Below are positions 1 to 5,175 of a DNA stretch of 8,119 nt, in pieces. The DNA lies in the NCBI GenBank assembly GCA_011523485.1, contig WTGR01000758.1:1-8119 (forward strand). Reading direction: 5' to 3'. How positions within the stretch are numbered: the stretch's first letter is position 1; each line of letters starts with the position of its first letter. The notes beneath the pieces are model-generated. The model saw only the letters and a list, made by a program, of their open reading frames with translations. It ran no database searches and was not told the origin of the DNA. The translations under genes were made by a program, and so were the position numbers. The stretch is from Acidobacteriota bacterium. GTDB lineage: Bacteria; Acidobacteriota; Vicinamibacteria; Vicinamibacterales; UBA8438.

Positions 1-1306
1 CGCGCGCCTTGTCGATGGCTTCCTTCGGGAAGGCGCTCGAGACGTTGCCCTGCCGCCCCTGCCGCGGGCGGCCGAACAGCGCCTGCCCCTGCGGGGCGTT
101 GGTGTGGATGATGTCGAGCCGGTCGAGGCCGAGCTGCCGCGCCGCCTTGTCGACGACCGGCGCGAACATCGCGACCGCCTGGACGCCGCCCGGCGCACGC
201 TGCGCACCGCGCGGAGGCGTGTTCGTGTAGACGGTCATGCCCCGCACCCGCATGTTCGCGGGCTGATACATCAGCGAAGCCTGGTCGCCGCACGACATGT
301 AGTCGCCGGACCGGCCGTAGGGGCCGCCGTCCTGAACCATCGTCAGGTCGATGGCGACGATCCGGCCGTCGCTCTTGAACCCGAACTTGGCGCGGGCCTG
401 GATGCCGGGCCGGGCGCGCCCGAAGAAGTTCTCTTCCTGCCGGGTCACGCGCATCATGACCGGCCTGCCCGCCTTGCGCGAGAGCAGCGCCGGAATCCGC
501 GACTGGATGGAGGCCGAGATCTTGCTGCCGAACCCGCCGCCGCAGTACTCGGCGACGAGCACGAGGTCGGTCGGATCGATGCCGATCCAGCGGGCCATGC
601 CGCCCTCGGTGCGGGCCGTGCTCTGGGTCGAGCAGTGCATGTAGCACTTGCCGTTCTGCCAGTAGGCCATCGCGGTCCGGGTCTCGAGCGGCTGGTGCGA
701 CAGCGACGCGGAGAACACCGATTCGTCGAGAATCAGATCCGCCTCGGCGAACCCGGCGTCGACATCGCCGACCTGCCACTCGTCGGTCACCTCGCCGCCC
801 GTCGGCATGATGCCGCGGTCGAACCCGGCCCAGTCGACGTTGTCCCACTTGATCGTCGACAGGTCGCGACCGGCCATCGTGTTGCCGTCGAGCCGCGCGT
901 TCGGGCCCCCCGGACGCAGGCTGTCCATCGGGTCGAGAACGAAGGGCAGCGGCTCGAAGTCGATCTGCACCGCCTCGACCGCCTCCGCCGCGGTCTCTTC
1001 GTCGACCGCCGCGATGGCCAGAATCGGCTCGCCCTCGTACAAGGGCTCGTTGGTCAGACCCGCTTCCTGCGGCGCCTCGGCCTCGGGCAGATCGTCCGCG
1101 GTCAGAATCGCTTCCACCCCGGGCATCGCCATCGCCGCGCTGGTGTCCAGGCGTCGAACGCGCGCGTGCGGCATCGGGCTGACGAGCAGCTTCGTGAAGA
1201 GCATGCCCTCCGCGCGAAAGTCCTCGGCGTACTTCGCACGCCCCGTGACCTTGGCGAGGATGTCGGGCGTCGTGTAGTTCTTGCCGATCAGCTTGTAGTC
1301 AGCCAT
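1..1306 (-). CDS. Xanthine dehydrogenase-family molybdopterin-binding subunit (C-terminus off left edge)
   Basis: This is the large catalytic subunit of a molybdenum hydroxylase (xanthine dehydrogenase / aldehyde oxidase family), which hydroxylates a heterocycle or aldehyde using water-derived oxygen at a Mo-pterin centre. The frame stays open for 435 codons from the ATG at 1304-1306 to the window edge; family members are usually about 700-780 residues, so roughly 40% is missing. The start follows an AGGAG (1313-1317) by six bases, and the ATG lies 2 bases after the small-subunit stop, so the two are co-translated. The N-terminus (MADYKLIGKNYTTPDILAKV) is typical of the family and has no signal peptide. 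Visible motifs are HQPLE (204-208), the Mo-cofactor loop YCGGGFGSK (254-262), and AQRAPGGVQ (368-376), where R370 aligns with the substrate-binding arginine of xanthine dehydrogenase (AFRGFGGPQ). The lack of a leader fits piggy-back export with the Tat-bearing small subunit. The substrate cannot be deduced. Family assignment is firm. Confidence 0.93.
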   Translation of the reverse strand, partial: MADYKLIGKNYTTPDILAKVTGRAKYAEDFRAEGMLFTKLLVSPMPHARVRRLDTSAAMAMPGVEAILTADDLPEAEAPQEAGLTNEPLYEGEPILAIAAVDEETAAEAVEAVQIDFEPLPFVLDPMDSLRPGGPNARLDGNTMAGRDLSTIKWDNVDWAGFDRGIMPTGGEVTDEWQVGDVDAGFAEADLILDESVFSASLSHQPLETRTAMAYWQNGKCYMHCSTQSTARTEGGMARWIGIDPTDLVLVAEYCGGGFGSKISASIQSRIPALLSRKAGRPVMMRVTRQEENFFGRARPGIQARAKFGFKSDGRIVAIDLTMVQDGGPYGRSGDYMSCGDQASLMYQPANMRVRGMTVYTNTPPRGAQRAPGGVQAVAMFAPVVDKAARQLGLDRLDIIHTNAPQGQALFGRPRQGRQGNVSSAFPKEAIDKAR

Positions 1307-1308
1307 CG

Positions 1309-1959
1309 TCAGCTCCTCATCCCGTTACGCGTATACTCGCACGCCTTCTCGGCGACGTTGAGGATCTTGTTGTAGTCGATGCACCGGCAGATGTTGCCGG
1401 CGAGATGGTGCGCGCACTCGCCCCGGGTCGCGTTGGGGTTCTCTTCGGTCAGGTTGACCATGTTCATCACGAAGCCCGGCATGCAGAAGGCGCACTGGAA
1501 GCCCTGCAGGTCGACGACGGCCTGCTGCACCGGATGCAGCGTCCCGTCCGCGCCCTCGAGCCCCTCGATGGTCTGCACTTCGCGGCCACGCACCTGATGG
1601 GTCAGGGTCGAGCAGGAGTACTGCGGCACGCCGTCCACGAGGACGGTGCAGGCGCCGCACTCGGCGCGGTCGCAGCCGATCTTCGTGCCGGTCAGACCCA
1701 GCTTGTACCGCAGGGTCATGGCCAGGGTCTCCTGGGGCATGACGTCGACGCGGCGCTGCTGCCCGTTGACGTTCAACGTCACCAGCCGCTCGACGGCGCC
1801 CGGCGCCTGCGCCAGGGCCACGCCGTGACCGTTCCGCAGAACGTAGTTCGACGCCGATACGCTGGCGCCGGTGGCGATCACTCCCTTGATGAAGCCCCGC
1901 CGAGAAACGCCCTGCTGCTCTGTAGTTGTCTGCACTTGCGTGTGCGCCACGTCTCCCAT
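1309..1959 (-). CDS. Tat-exported [2Fe-2S] subunit of molybdenum hydroxylase
   Basis: This is the small iron-sulfur subunit that passes electrons from the Mo centre of the downstream large subunit. It has 216 residues against about 150-170 for cytoplasmic homologues; the excess is an N-terminal leader with a twin-arginine motif SRRGFIKG (19-26), a hydrophobic stretch and an A-x-A-like site near 48-52. The plant-ferredoxin-type cluster is C96, C101, C104 and C116 (CDRAECGAC). The second, alpha-helical cluster is C156, C159, C191 and C193 (QCAFCMPGFVM and NICRC). All eight ligands are present. Odd points are CAFCMPG where CGFCTPG is usual, and CRCID where CRCTG is usual. The start ATG at 1957-1959 is preceded by a near-perfect Shine-Dalgarno GAGGAGGT (1966-1973) with a six-base gap. 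The large-subunit gene follows at once. Similar exported small subunits are known in PaoA/YagT-type aldehyde oxidoreductases, and FAD-less two-subunit enzymes in the isoquinoline oxidoreductase type. The exact substrate is unknown. Confidence 0.95.
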   Translation of the reverse strand: MGDVAHTQVQTTTEQQGVSRRGFIKGVIATGASVSASNYVLRNGHGVALAQAPGAVERLVTLNVNGQQRRVDVMPQETLAMTLRYKLGLTGTKIGCDRAECGACTVLVDGVPQYSCSTLTHQVRGREVQTIEGLEGADGTLHPVQQAVVDLQGFQCAFCMPGFVMNMVNLTEENPNATRGECAHHLAGNICRCIDYNKILNVAEKACEYTRNGMRS

Positions 1960-2031
1960 GAGACGACCTCCTCGTAGCGCGGCCCTGCGCGCCGGGAACC
2001 AGAGGAAAGAAATACCTCTCCCGAAGTGCGA

Positions 2032-2060
2032 AGTCTAGCACTGGATTTCGCAGATGCCAA
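2032..2060 (-). promoter_or_regulatory. Candidate sigma70 promoter of the molybdenum hydroxylase operon
   Basis: Reading the minus strand, a -35-like TTGGCA (2055-2060, five of six matches to TTGACA) is followed by a 17-base spacer and a -10-like TAGACT (2032-2037, four of six). A TG one base before the -10 (TGC at 2038-2040) makes an extended -10. The predicted transcript would start near 2025 and give a leader of about 65 bases before the small-subunit ATG. A short inverted repeat AGTGC / GCACT (2025-2029 and 2038-2042) overlaps the -10 and could be an operator. A second one, AGAGG / CCTCT (2001-2005 and 2015-2019), would lie in the leader. These are pattern matches only; sigma consensus use in this host is not known. 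Confidence 0.45.
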
Positions 2061-2108
2061 CCCCGAAAAGCGACTTTCTGACGCCAGCCCAGGCGTACCC
2101 ACAAGATC

Positions 2109-2114
2109 AATATA
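2109..2114 (-). promoter_or_regulatory. Alternative weak -10-like element
   Basis: TATATT on the minus strand matches the -10 consensus at five of six positions and lies in the most AT-rich part of the 288-base gap between the two minus-strand units. I see no convincing -35 at 16-18 bases upstream. A transcript from here would have a leader of about 140 bases before the iron-sulfur subunit. It is a weaker candidate than the element at 2032-2060. Confidence 0.2.
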
Positions 2115-2175
2115 TCCAGTAGTTTGCATGAAATATGCGGGTCGCCTGAAATGAGACGCGATCTCACTTGCGGGG

Positions 2176-2206
2176 AAAATCCGGAATCGCGGATCGCGGG
2201 CTCCGG
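2176..2206 (-). terminator. Candidate intrinsic terminator after the secreted-protein gene
   Basis: On the minus strand, starting about 42 bases after the stop codon of the 465-residue protein gene, CCGGA (2202-2206) pairs with TCCGG (2181-2185). Inside it CGCG (2195-2198) pairs with CGCG (2188-2191) around a three-base loop ATC. The two stems are separated by a small asymmetric internal loop (GCC opposite AT). The hairpin is followed directly by ATTTT (2176-2180). The T run is short, so termination may be partial or Rho-assisted. Its position between two separate minus-strand units supports the role. Confidence 0.45.
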
Positions 2207-2247
2207 GGCCGCCGCCATCCGACGCGCACGAGCTGCGTTCCACGGCG

Positions 2248-3645
2248 TCAATCCTCGGCCCGGATCATGCCGTGCGCCCGGCCGAACCAGTAGCTGACCA
2301 GATAGTCGAGGCCGTTCGTCTCGAACGGCGCCACGGCAAGGCGGTCGCCTCCGACGCGGTAGGGATTGTGGACGAGGAAGCTCCACGTGCGGCCGCGCTG
2401 GGCGACCGGCAGGGGTCCGTCGCCCGCGGGCGGCGCCACCGGGTCGGCGGTGAACGAGAATCCGAAGCGGCGGGCGTAGGTCTCGATGGTGCCGGCGTTC
2501 CACTTCATGTCGAGCGGCACGCCGCGCAGCGTGTCGAGCGCAGCGGCGTCATGAGTCCGGTCACCGGTCCAGTGCCGGTGGAGAAACGTCGCCAGCGGAT
2601 TCCCCTCGACATCGATTCCGGGATACGTCCGGCCGTGGAACCAGCGGTGCGCCGCCCGCTCGTAGTGCAGCCGGACCGCGGCATCGGTCTCGAGCTCGAG
2701 GAGCGGGTACAGCGCGAGCGCTATCAGGACGTCGTCGGAGTGGTTCGCCTCTCGCGGCGGGCGGTCCAGGCGCGCGCCCTCGCCGATGCGCGCGTACCCC
2801 ATCTCCAGCAGCCGCGCGTACTGCCGGCCGAAGCGGGGCAGCCCGGTCAACTCGTGCGCCACCTTGACCATCTGCAACATCAGCAGGGCGTTCATCGGCT
2901 CCTCGCCGGCGACGTAGGCCGGCTCGTAGCGCCCCCAGCGGGTGGGCCGGCCGTCGTAGCCGATGATGCGAAGGCCGTCATCGACGATCGCGTCGACCAC
3001 CGCGGCCACCGTTTCGCCGATCGCCTCCCGCTCGCGCGCGTCGGCCAGATGCATCGTGTACACGAAGAGGCCGAACATGGCCGCGTCCACCTGATCCGAG
3101 CTGACGTTGCCGCGCCAGCGGCGCCGGCCGTCCGGGCTCTCCCGCCATGTGCCGTCGTCGAGCCAGGGCTCGTCGATCGGCGCCGACGCCCGCGCCAGCA
3201 GACCGTCGCGACCGGTCACGGCGACCAGATGCCTGAGCGCGGCGGCGGCCGTCCGCGCTCGCCGCGCGGCCTCGGGATCGCCGGTAGCGAGGTGGCGCCA
3301 CGTCTGGGCCGCGCAGTAGATGCCGGTCATGTACGCCGTGTCGGACATGTTCCAGGTGACGTAGGGGTGCTCCGCGGTCGGCAGCCTGCGGCGCACCCGC
3401 ACCTGGCCGTCCGCGGCCAGGAAGCGCTCGGCGAGGTCGACGTCGAACAGAGCCGCCTTCGCCGCGAGCGAGAGGTCGTCGGCCGCGCGCCCGGGAGCGG
3501 CGCCGATGCCGGCCAGGACAACGGCCGCAACCGCGCCGGCCGCGGCTCTGCGCCGCAGGCTGACGCCGCCGTGGCGTCCCGGCCTGCAGCAGCGCCGCCC
3601 CGCGGGCCGGCGTGTCTCGCGCGCACGTGCCGGTGCAGGAGTCAT
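2248..3645 (-). CDS. Predicted secreted protein of unknown function, sulfatase-linked
   Basis: I do not recognise the family. The product is 465 residues if it starts at the ATG at 3643-3645, which overlaps the sulfatase stop in an ATGA. The first ~35 residues are very Arg-rich, then RRRAAAGAVAAVVLAGIGAA and a likely signal-peptidase site at about APGRA-ADD (51-57). A GTG at codon 28 would give a more normal signal peptide and may be the true start. The mature part looks mainly alpha-helical with repeated helical-hairpin segments: WNMSDTAYMTGIYCAAQTW (98-116), GNVSSDQVDAAMFGLFVYTM (179-198), EEPMNALLMLQMVKVAHELT (248-267) and NHSDDVLIALALYPLLELE (301-319). Tryptophans, acidic residues and Asn/His occur at the helix starts. 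This recalls an alpha/alpha-toroid (six-hairpin glycosidase-like) fold, which would suit a carbohydrate role beside a sulfatase. That is inference from pattern only. No catalytic residue can be named. The gene is intact although its upstream partner is broken. Confidence 0.8.
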   Translation of the reverse strand: MTPAPARARETRRPAGRRCCRPGRHGGVSLRRRAAAGAVAAVVLAGIGAAPGRAADDLSLAAKAALFDVDLAERFLAADGQVRVRRRLPTAEHPYVTWNMSDTAYMTGIYCAAQTWRHLATGDPEAARRARTAAAALRHLVAVTGRDGLLARASAPIDEPWLDDGTWRESPDGRRRWRGNVSSDQVDAAMFGLFVYTMHLADAREREAIGETVAAVVDAIVDDGLRIIGYDGRPTRWGRYEPAYVAGEEPMNALLMLQMVKVAHELTGLPRFGRQYARLLEMGYARIGEGARLDRPPREANHSDDVLIALALYPLLELETDAAVRLHYERAAHRWFHGRTYPGIDVEGNPLATFLHRHWTGDRTHDAAALDTLRGVPLDMKWNAGTIETYARRFGFSFTADPVAPPAGDGPLPVAQRGRTWSFLVHNPYRVGGDRLAVAPFETNGLDYLVSYWFGRAHGMIRAED

Positions 3646-4248
3646 CGTGCGCCCCGCGCGTCGAACAGCGGTTCGGCGACGGTCATCCCGGCGCGGTGCG
3701 CCTCGACCGCGGCCAGCAGATCGGCCACCACGTCGGGACGCTCCGGCGCCAGGTCGTACTTCTCTCCCGGGTCGTCGCCGAGGAGATGGAAGAGCAGCGG
3801 CGGATCGTGCGTGGCGCGCGCGGCACCCACGCCGTAGCGCCCCTCGGTCACCAGGTGCACCTTGTACGGCCCCCGGCGGTAGGCGTAGAGCTCTCCCATG
3901 CGGTAGAACGCCATCCAGTCGCGCGGGCTCGACCCCGTCCCGAGGAGCACCGGCGAGAGGTCGACTCCGTCCAGGGGCCGATCGTCCGGCACCGTCCCCC
4001 CGGCCAGCGGAACGACGGTGGTGAAGAGGTCCGTGGTGGCGCCGATGTCCCTGATCACCCCCGGCGGGACGGTCCCCGGCCACCAGAAGATGCCCGGGAC
4101 GCGCATGCCGCCCTCCCACGTGGTCCCCTTGCCCTGGCGCAGCATCCCGGCGCTCCCCCCCGTGCTGCCGGTAGGACAGCCACGGCCCGTTGTCGCTGGA
4201 GAAGACGACCAGCGTGCGCTCGGCGAGCCCCTCTTCCCGCAACGGCAT
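3642..4248 (-). pseudogene. Sulfatase remnant (arylsulfatase A-like), N-terminally truncated and frameshifted
   Basis: Sulfatases hydrolyse sulfate esters using a formylglycine made from the Cys or Ser of a C/S-x-P-x-R motif. Only about 200 C-terminal residues remain, against 450-600 in the family. The first piece is readable from an ATG at 4246-4248: LREEGLAERTLVVFSSDNG, with the metal-binding Asp-Asn of the SSDNG motif, then PWLSYRQHGG. After seven G's (4155-4161 as C's on the plus strand) the sequence continues one base out of frame with SAGMLRQGKGTTWEGG (holding the conserved active-site-type lysine), MRVPGIFWWPG, DLFTTVVPLAGG, DGVDLSPVLLG, YAYRRGPYKVHL and LLFHLLGDDPGEKYDLA, ending at 3642. 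Six G's instead of seven would restore one frame. The N-terminal half with the formylglycine motif is absent from this strand, so even the repaired product would be inactive. The stop overlaps the start of the next gene (ATGA), so the two were once coupled. A sequencing or assembly slip could explain the frameshift, but not the missing N-terminus. Confidence 0.85.
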
Positions 4249-4274
4249 GGCATACCGGTCATCCTCGATGTCAG

Positions 4275-4296
4275 GCCGGCGCAGGCGAGCGCCGGC
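4275..4296. repeat. Perfect 8-bp inverted repeat (strong hairpin)
   Basis: GCCGGCGC (4275-4282) and GCGCCGGC (4289-4296) are perfect reverse complements around a six-base loop AGGCGA. All eight pairs are G-C, so the hairpin would be very stable in RNA or single-stranded DNA. It lies just upstream (minus-strand sense) of the point where recognisable sulfatase sequence begins, about 27 bases from the ATG at 4248. No T run follows on either strand, so it is not a classic terminator. Confidence 0.6.
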
Positions 4297-4334
4297 GCGA
4301 ACCGCCGTAGGCGCCGTGACCGGCGGCCGATCCG

Positions 4335-4340
4335 ATTGTA
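4335..4340 (-). promoter_or_regulatory. Candidate -10 element upstream of the sulfatase remnant
   Basis: TACAAT on the minus strand matches the -10 consensus at five of six positions and stands out in very GC-rich sequence. I see no good -35 upstream. It could start transcription through the hairpin at 4275-4296 into the sulfatase remnant and the intact secreted-protein gene. This is a weak, motif-only call. Confidence 0.25.
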
Positions 4341-4439
4341 GCCGCTGCACCGCGGCGGGCTTCCGGCCACCGGCCTTGTCGCAGCGGTCACACCACGCGG
4401 CGTTCCGTGCACCGCTCGGAAAACATGCGACCGCGGCCT

Positions 4440-4470
4440 TTGAACTTTTTTCTTCGTTCATACGTATGAT
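4440..4470 (+). promoter_or_regulatory. Candidate tetR / efflux operon promoter
   Basis: A -35-like TTGAAC (4440-4445, four of six matches) and a -10-like TATGAT (4465-4470, five of six) are separated by 19 bases, slightly longer than the optimum of 17. The stretch 4439-4486 is clearly more AT-rich than its surroundings. The -10 overlaps one palindrome (4458-4469), and a second palindrome (4472-4484) lies at the predicted start of transcription. This layout suits repression by the TetR protein encoded directly downstream. Confidence 0.45.
4458..4469. promoter_or_regulatory. Perfect 12-bp palindrome, candidate operator
   Basis: TCATACGTATGA is a perfect palindrome with no spacer, placed over the -10 region of the tetR promoter. 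TetR-family dimers bind palindromes of this sort, and many regulate their own gene, so this is a plausible autoregulatory operator. The site could also act on minus-strand transcription toward the sulfatase remnant. Confidence 0.5.
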
Positions 4471-4471
4471 T

Positions 4472-4484
4472 GAAACAGTTGTTT
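4472..4484. promoter_or_regulatory. GAAAC-N4-GTTT inverted repeat, candidate PsrA-like operator
   Basis: GAAAC (4472-4476), four bases AGTT, then GTTT (4481-4484). It can also be read as AAACA-GT-TGTTT (4473-4484) with perfect 5-bp arms. From memory, PsrA-type TetR regulators of Pseudomonas bind a G/C-AAAC-N2-4-GTTT-G/C consensus; here the last base is A rather than G or C. It lies just after the -10 and 21 bases before the chosen tetR start. Confidence 0.5.
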
Positions 4485-4505
4485 AAGGACAGGAGATCCA
4501 GCCCG

Positions 4506-5165
4506 ATGGCAATGGACACCCGGGAGCGCATTCTCGACGTCGCCGAGCGGCTGTTCGGCGAGCGCGGGTTCCCGGCGACCCCGCTGCGCGACATCACCAC
4601 GGAGGCCGGGGTCAACGTCGCGTCGGTGAACTACCACTTCGGCTCGAAGGAGGCGCTGCTGGCGGAGGTGCTCGAGAGGCGTCTGAAGCCCATCAACGCG
4701 CGCCGCCTGGAGCTGCTCGACGCCGCGGAGGCGCGGGCCGGGGACGGACCTCCGGCGCTGGAAGCCGTCATTCGGGCGTTCCTGTCGCCCCCGTTCCACA
4801 GCCAGCGCGCGTGGGGCGACAAGGGCCGGAACTTCCTGCGGCTGGTGGGCCGGATCCACGGCGAGACCAACGAGGAGTTCCGCGCGACCTTCGTCAAGCA
4901 GTTCGACGCGGTGCTGGAGCGGTTCACGGGCGCTCTTCACCGCGCGCGGCCGGAACTCGATGAGGCGGACCTGAGCTGGCGGATGCTGTTCATGGTCGGG
5001 TCGATGGCGTTCACGATGTCCTGGGGGCCCGAGCTCCGGGCGCGCGGGCGCGGCGGCGGGCGCGATCCGGAAGATGTGCTGGAGTCGCTCGTGCTGTACG
5101 CCGCCGCCGGAATGGCGGCGCCGGCGCCGCTCGGCGTGCCGGCCGTGGCGGCCACCGCACGATGA
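4506..5165 (+). CDS. TetR-family transcriptional regulator
   Basis: This is a 219-residue DNA-binding repressor, likely controlling itself and the efflux genes that follow. The N-terminal domain is typical: TRERILDVAERLFGERGF (5-22), then the helix-turn-helix LRDITTEAGVNVASVNYHFG (27-46) and SKEALLAEVLERRL (47-60). The C-terminal ligand domain has a long helical region with GRNFLRLVGRIHGETNEEF and RPELDEADLSWRMLFMVGSM, which recalls regulators of the PsrA/CecR kind. I start it at the ATG at 4506 because AGGAG (4491-4495) lies ten bases before it. A TTG at 4470 would extend it by 12 residues but overlaps the -10 and lacks a ribosome-binding site; ATG 4512 is too far from the Shine-Dalgarno sequence. 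Its stop is 10 bases before the next gene, so it leads the operon. The C-terminus is Ala/Pro-rich and probably disordered. The ligand is unknown. Confidence 0.93.
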   Translation: MAMDTRERILDVAERLFGERGFPATPLRDITTEAGVNVASVNYHFGSKEALLAEVLERRLKPINARRLELLDAAEARAGDGPPALEAVIRAFLSPPFHSQRAWGDKGRNFLRLVGRIHGETNEEFRATFVKQFDAVLERFTGALHRARPELDEADLSWRMLFMVGSMAFTMSWGPELRARGRGGGRDPEDVLESLVLYAAAGMAAPAPLGVPAVAATAR

Positions 5166-5175
5166 AGGTGCTGAC

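Noticed and set aside
104..1375. Long open frame on the plus strand, about 420 codons.
   Set aside because: It is antisense to the molybdenum hydroxylase genes. Its product is rich in Arg, His, Gly and Val with no family motif, as expected for the complement of GC-rich coding DNA.
2126..2138. GCAT-GAAAT-ATGC inverted repeat in the intergenic gap.
   Set aside because: Arms of only 4 bp with no link to a promoter element; expected by chance.
2272..3837. Plus-strand open frame of about 520 codons.
   Set aside because: It is antisense to the secreted-protein gene and the sulfatase remnant, has no recognisable domain, and shows the same Arg/Gly/His bias.
4398..4430. CFPSGAR on the minus strand upstream of the sulfatase remnant, resembling the formylglycine motif C-x-P-S-R.
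   Set aside because: The arginine is two residues too late, the usual L-[LI]-[ST]-G that follows is absent, and the surrounding residues do not look like a sulfatase N-terminus. It also lies only about 50 residues before the C-terminal half, whereas the real spacing is over 150.
4470..4505. TTG at 4470 as the start of the TetR protein.
   Set aside because: It lies on the presumed -10 and palindromes and has no Shine-Dalgarno sequence. The ATG at 4506 is well placed after AGGAG, and the extra 12 residues do not belong to the TetR fold.
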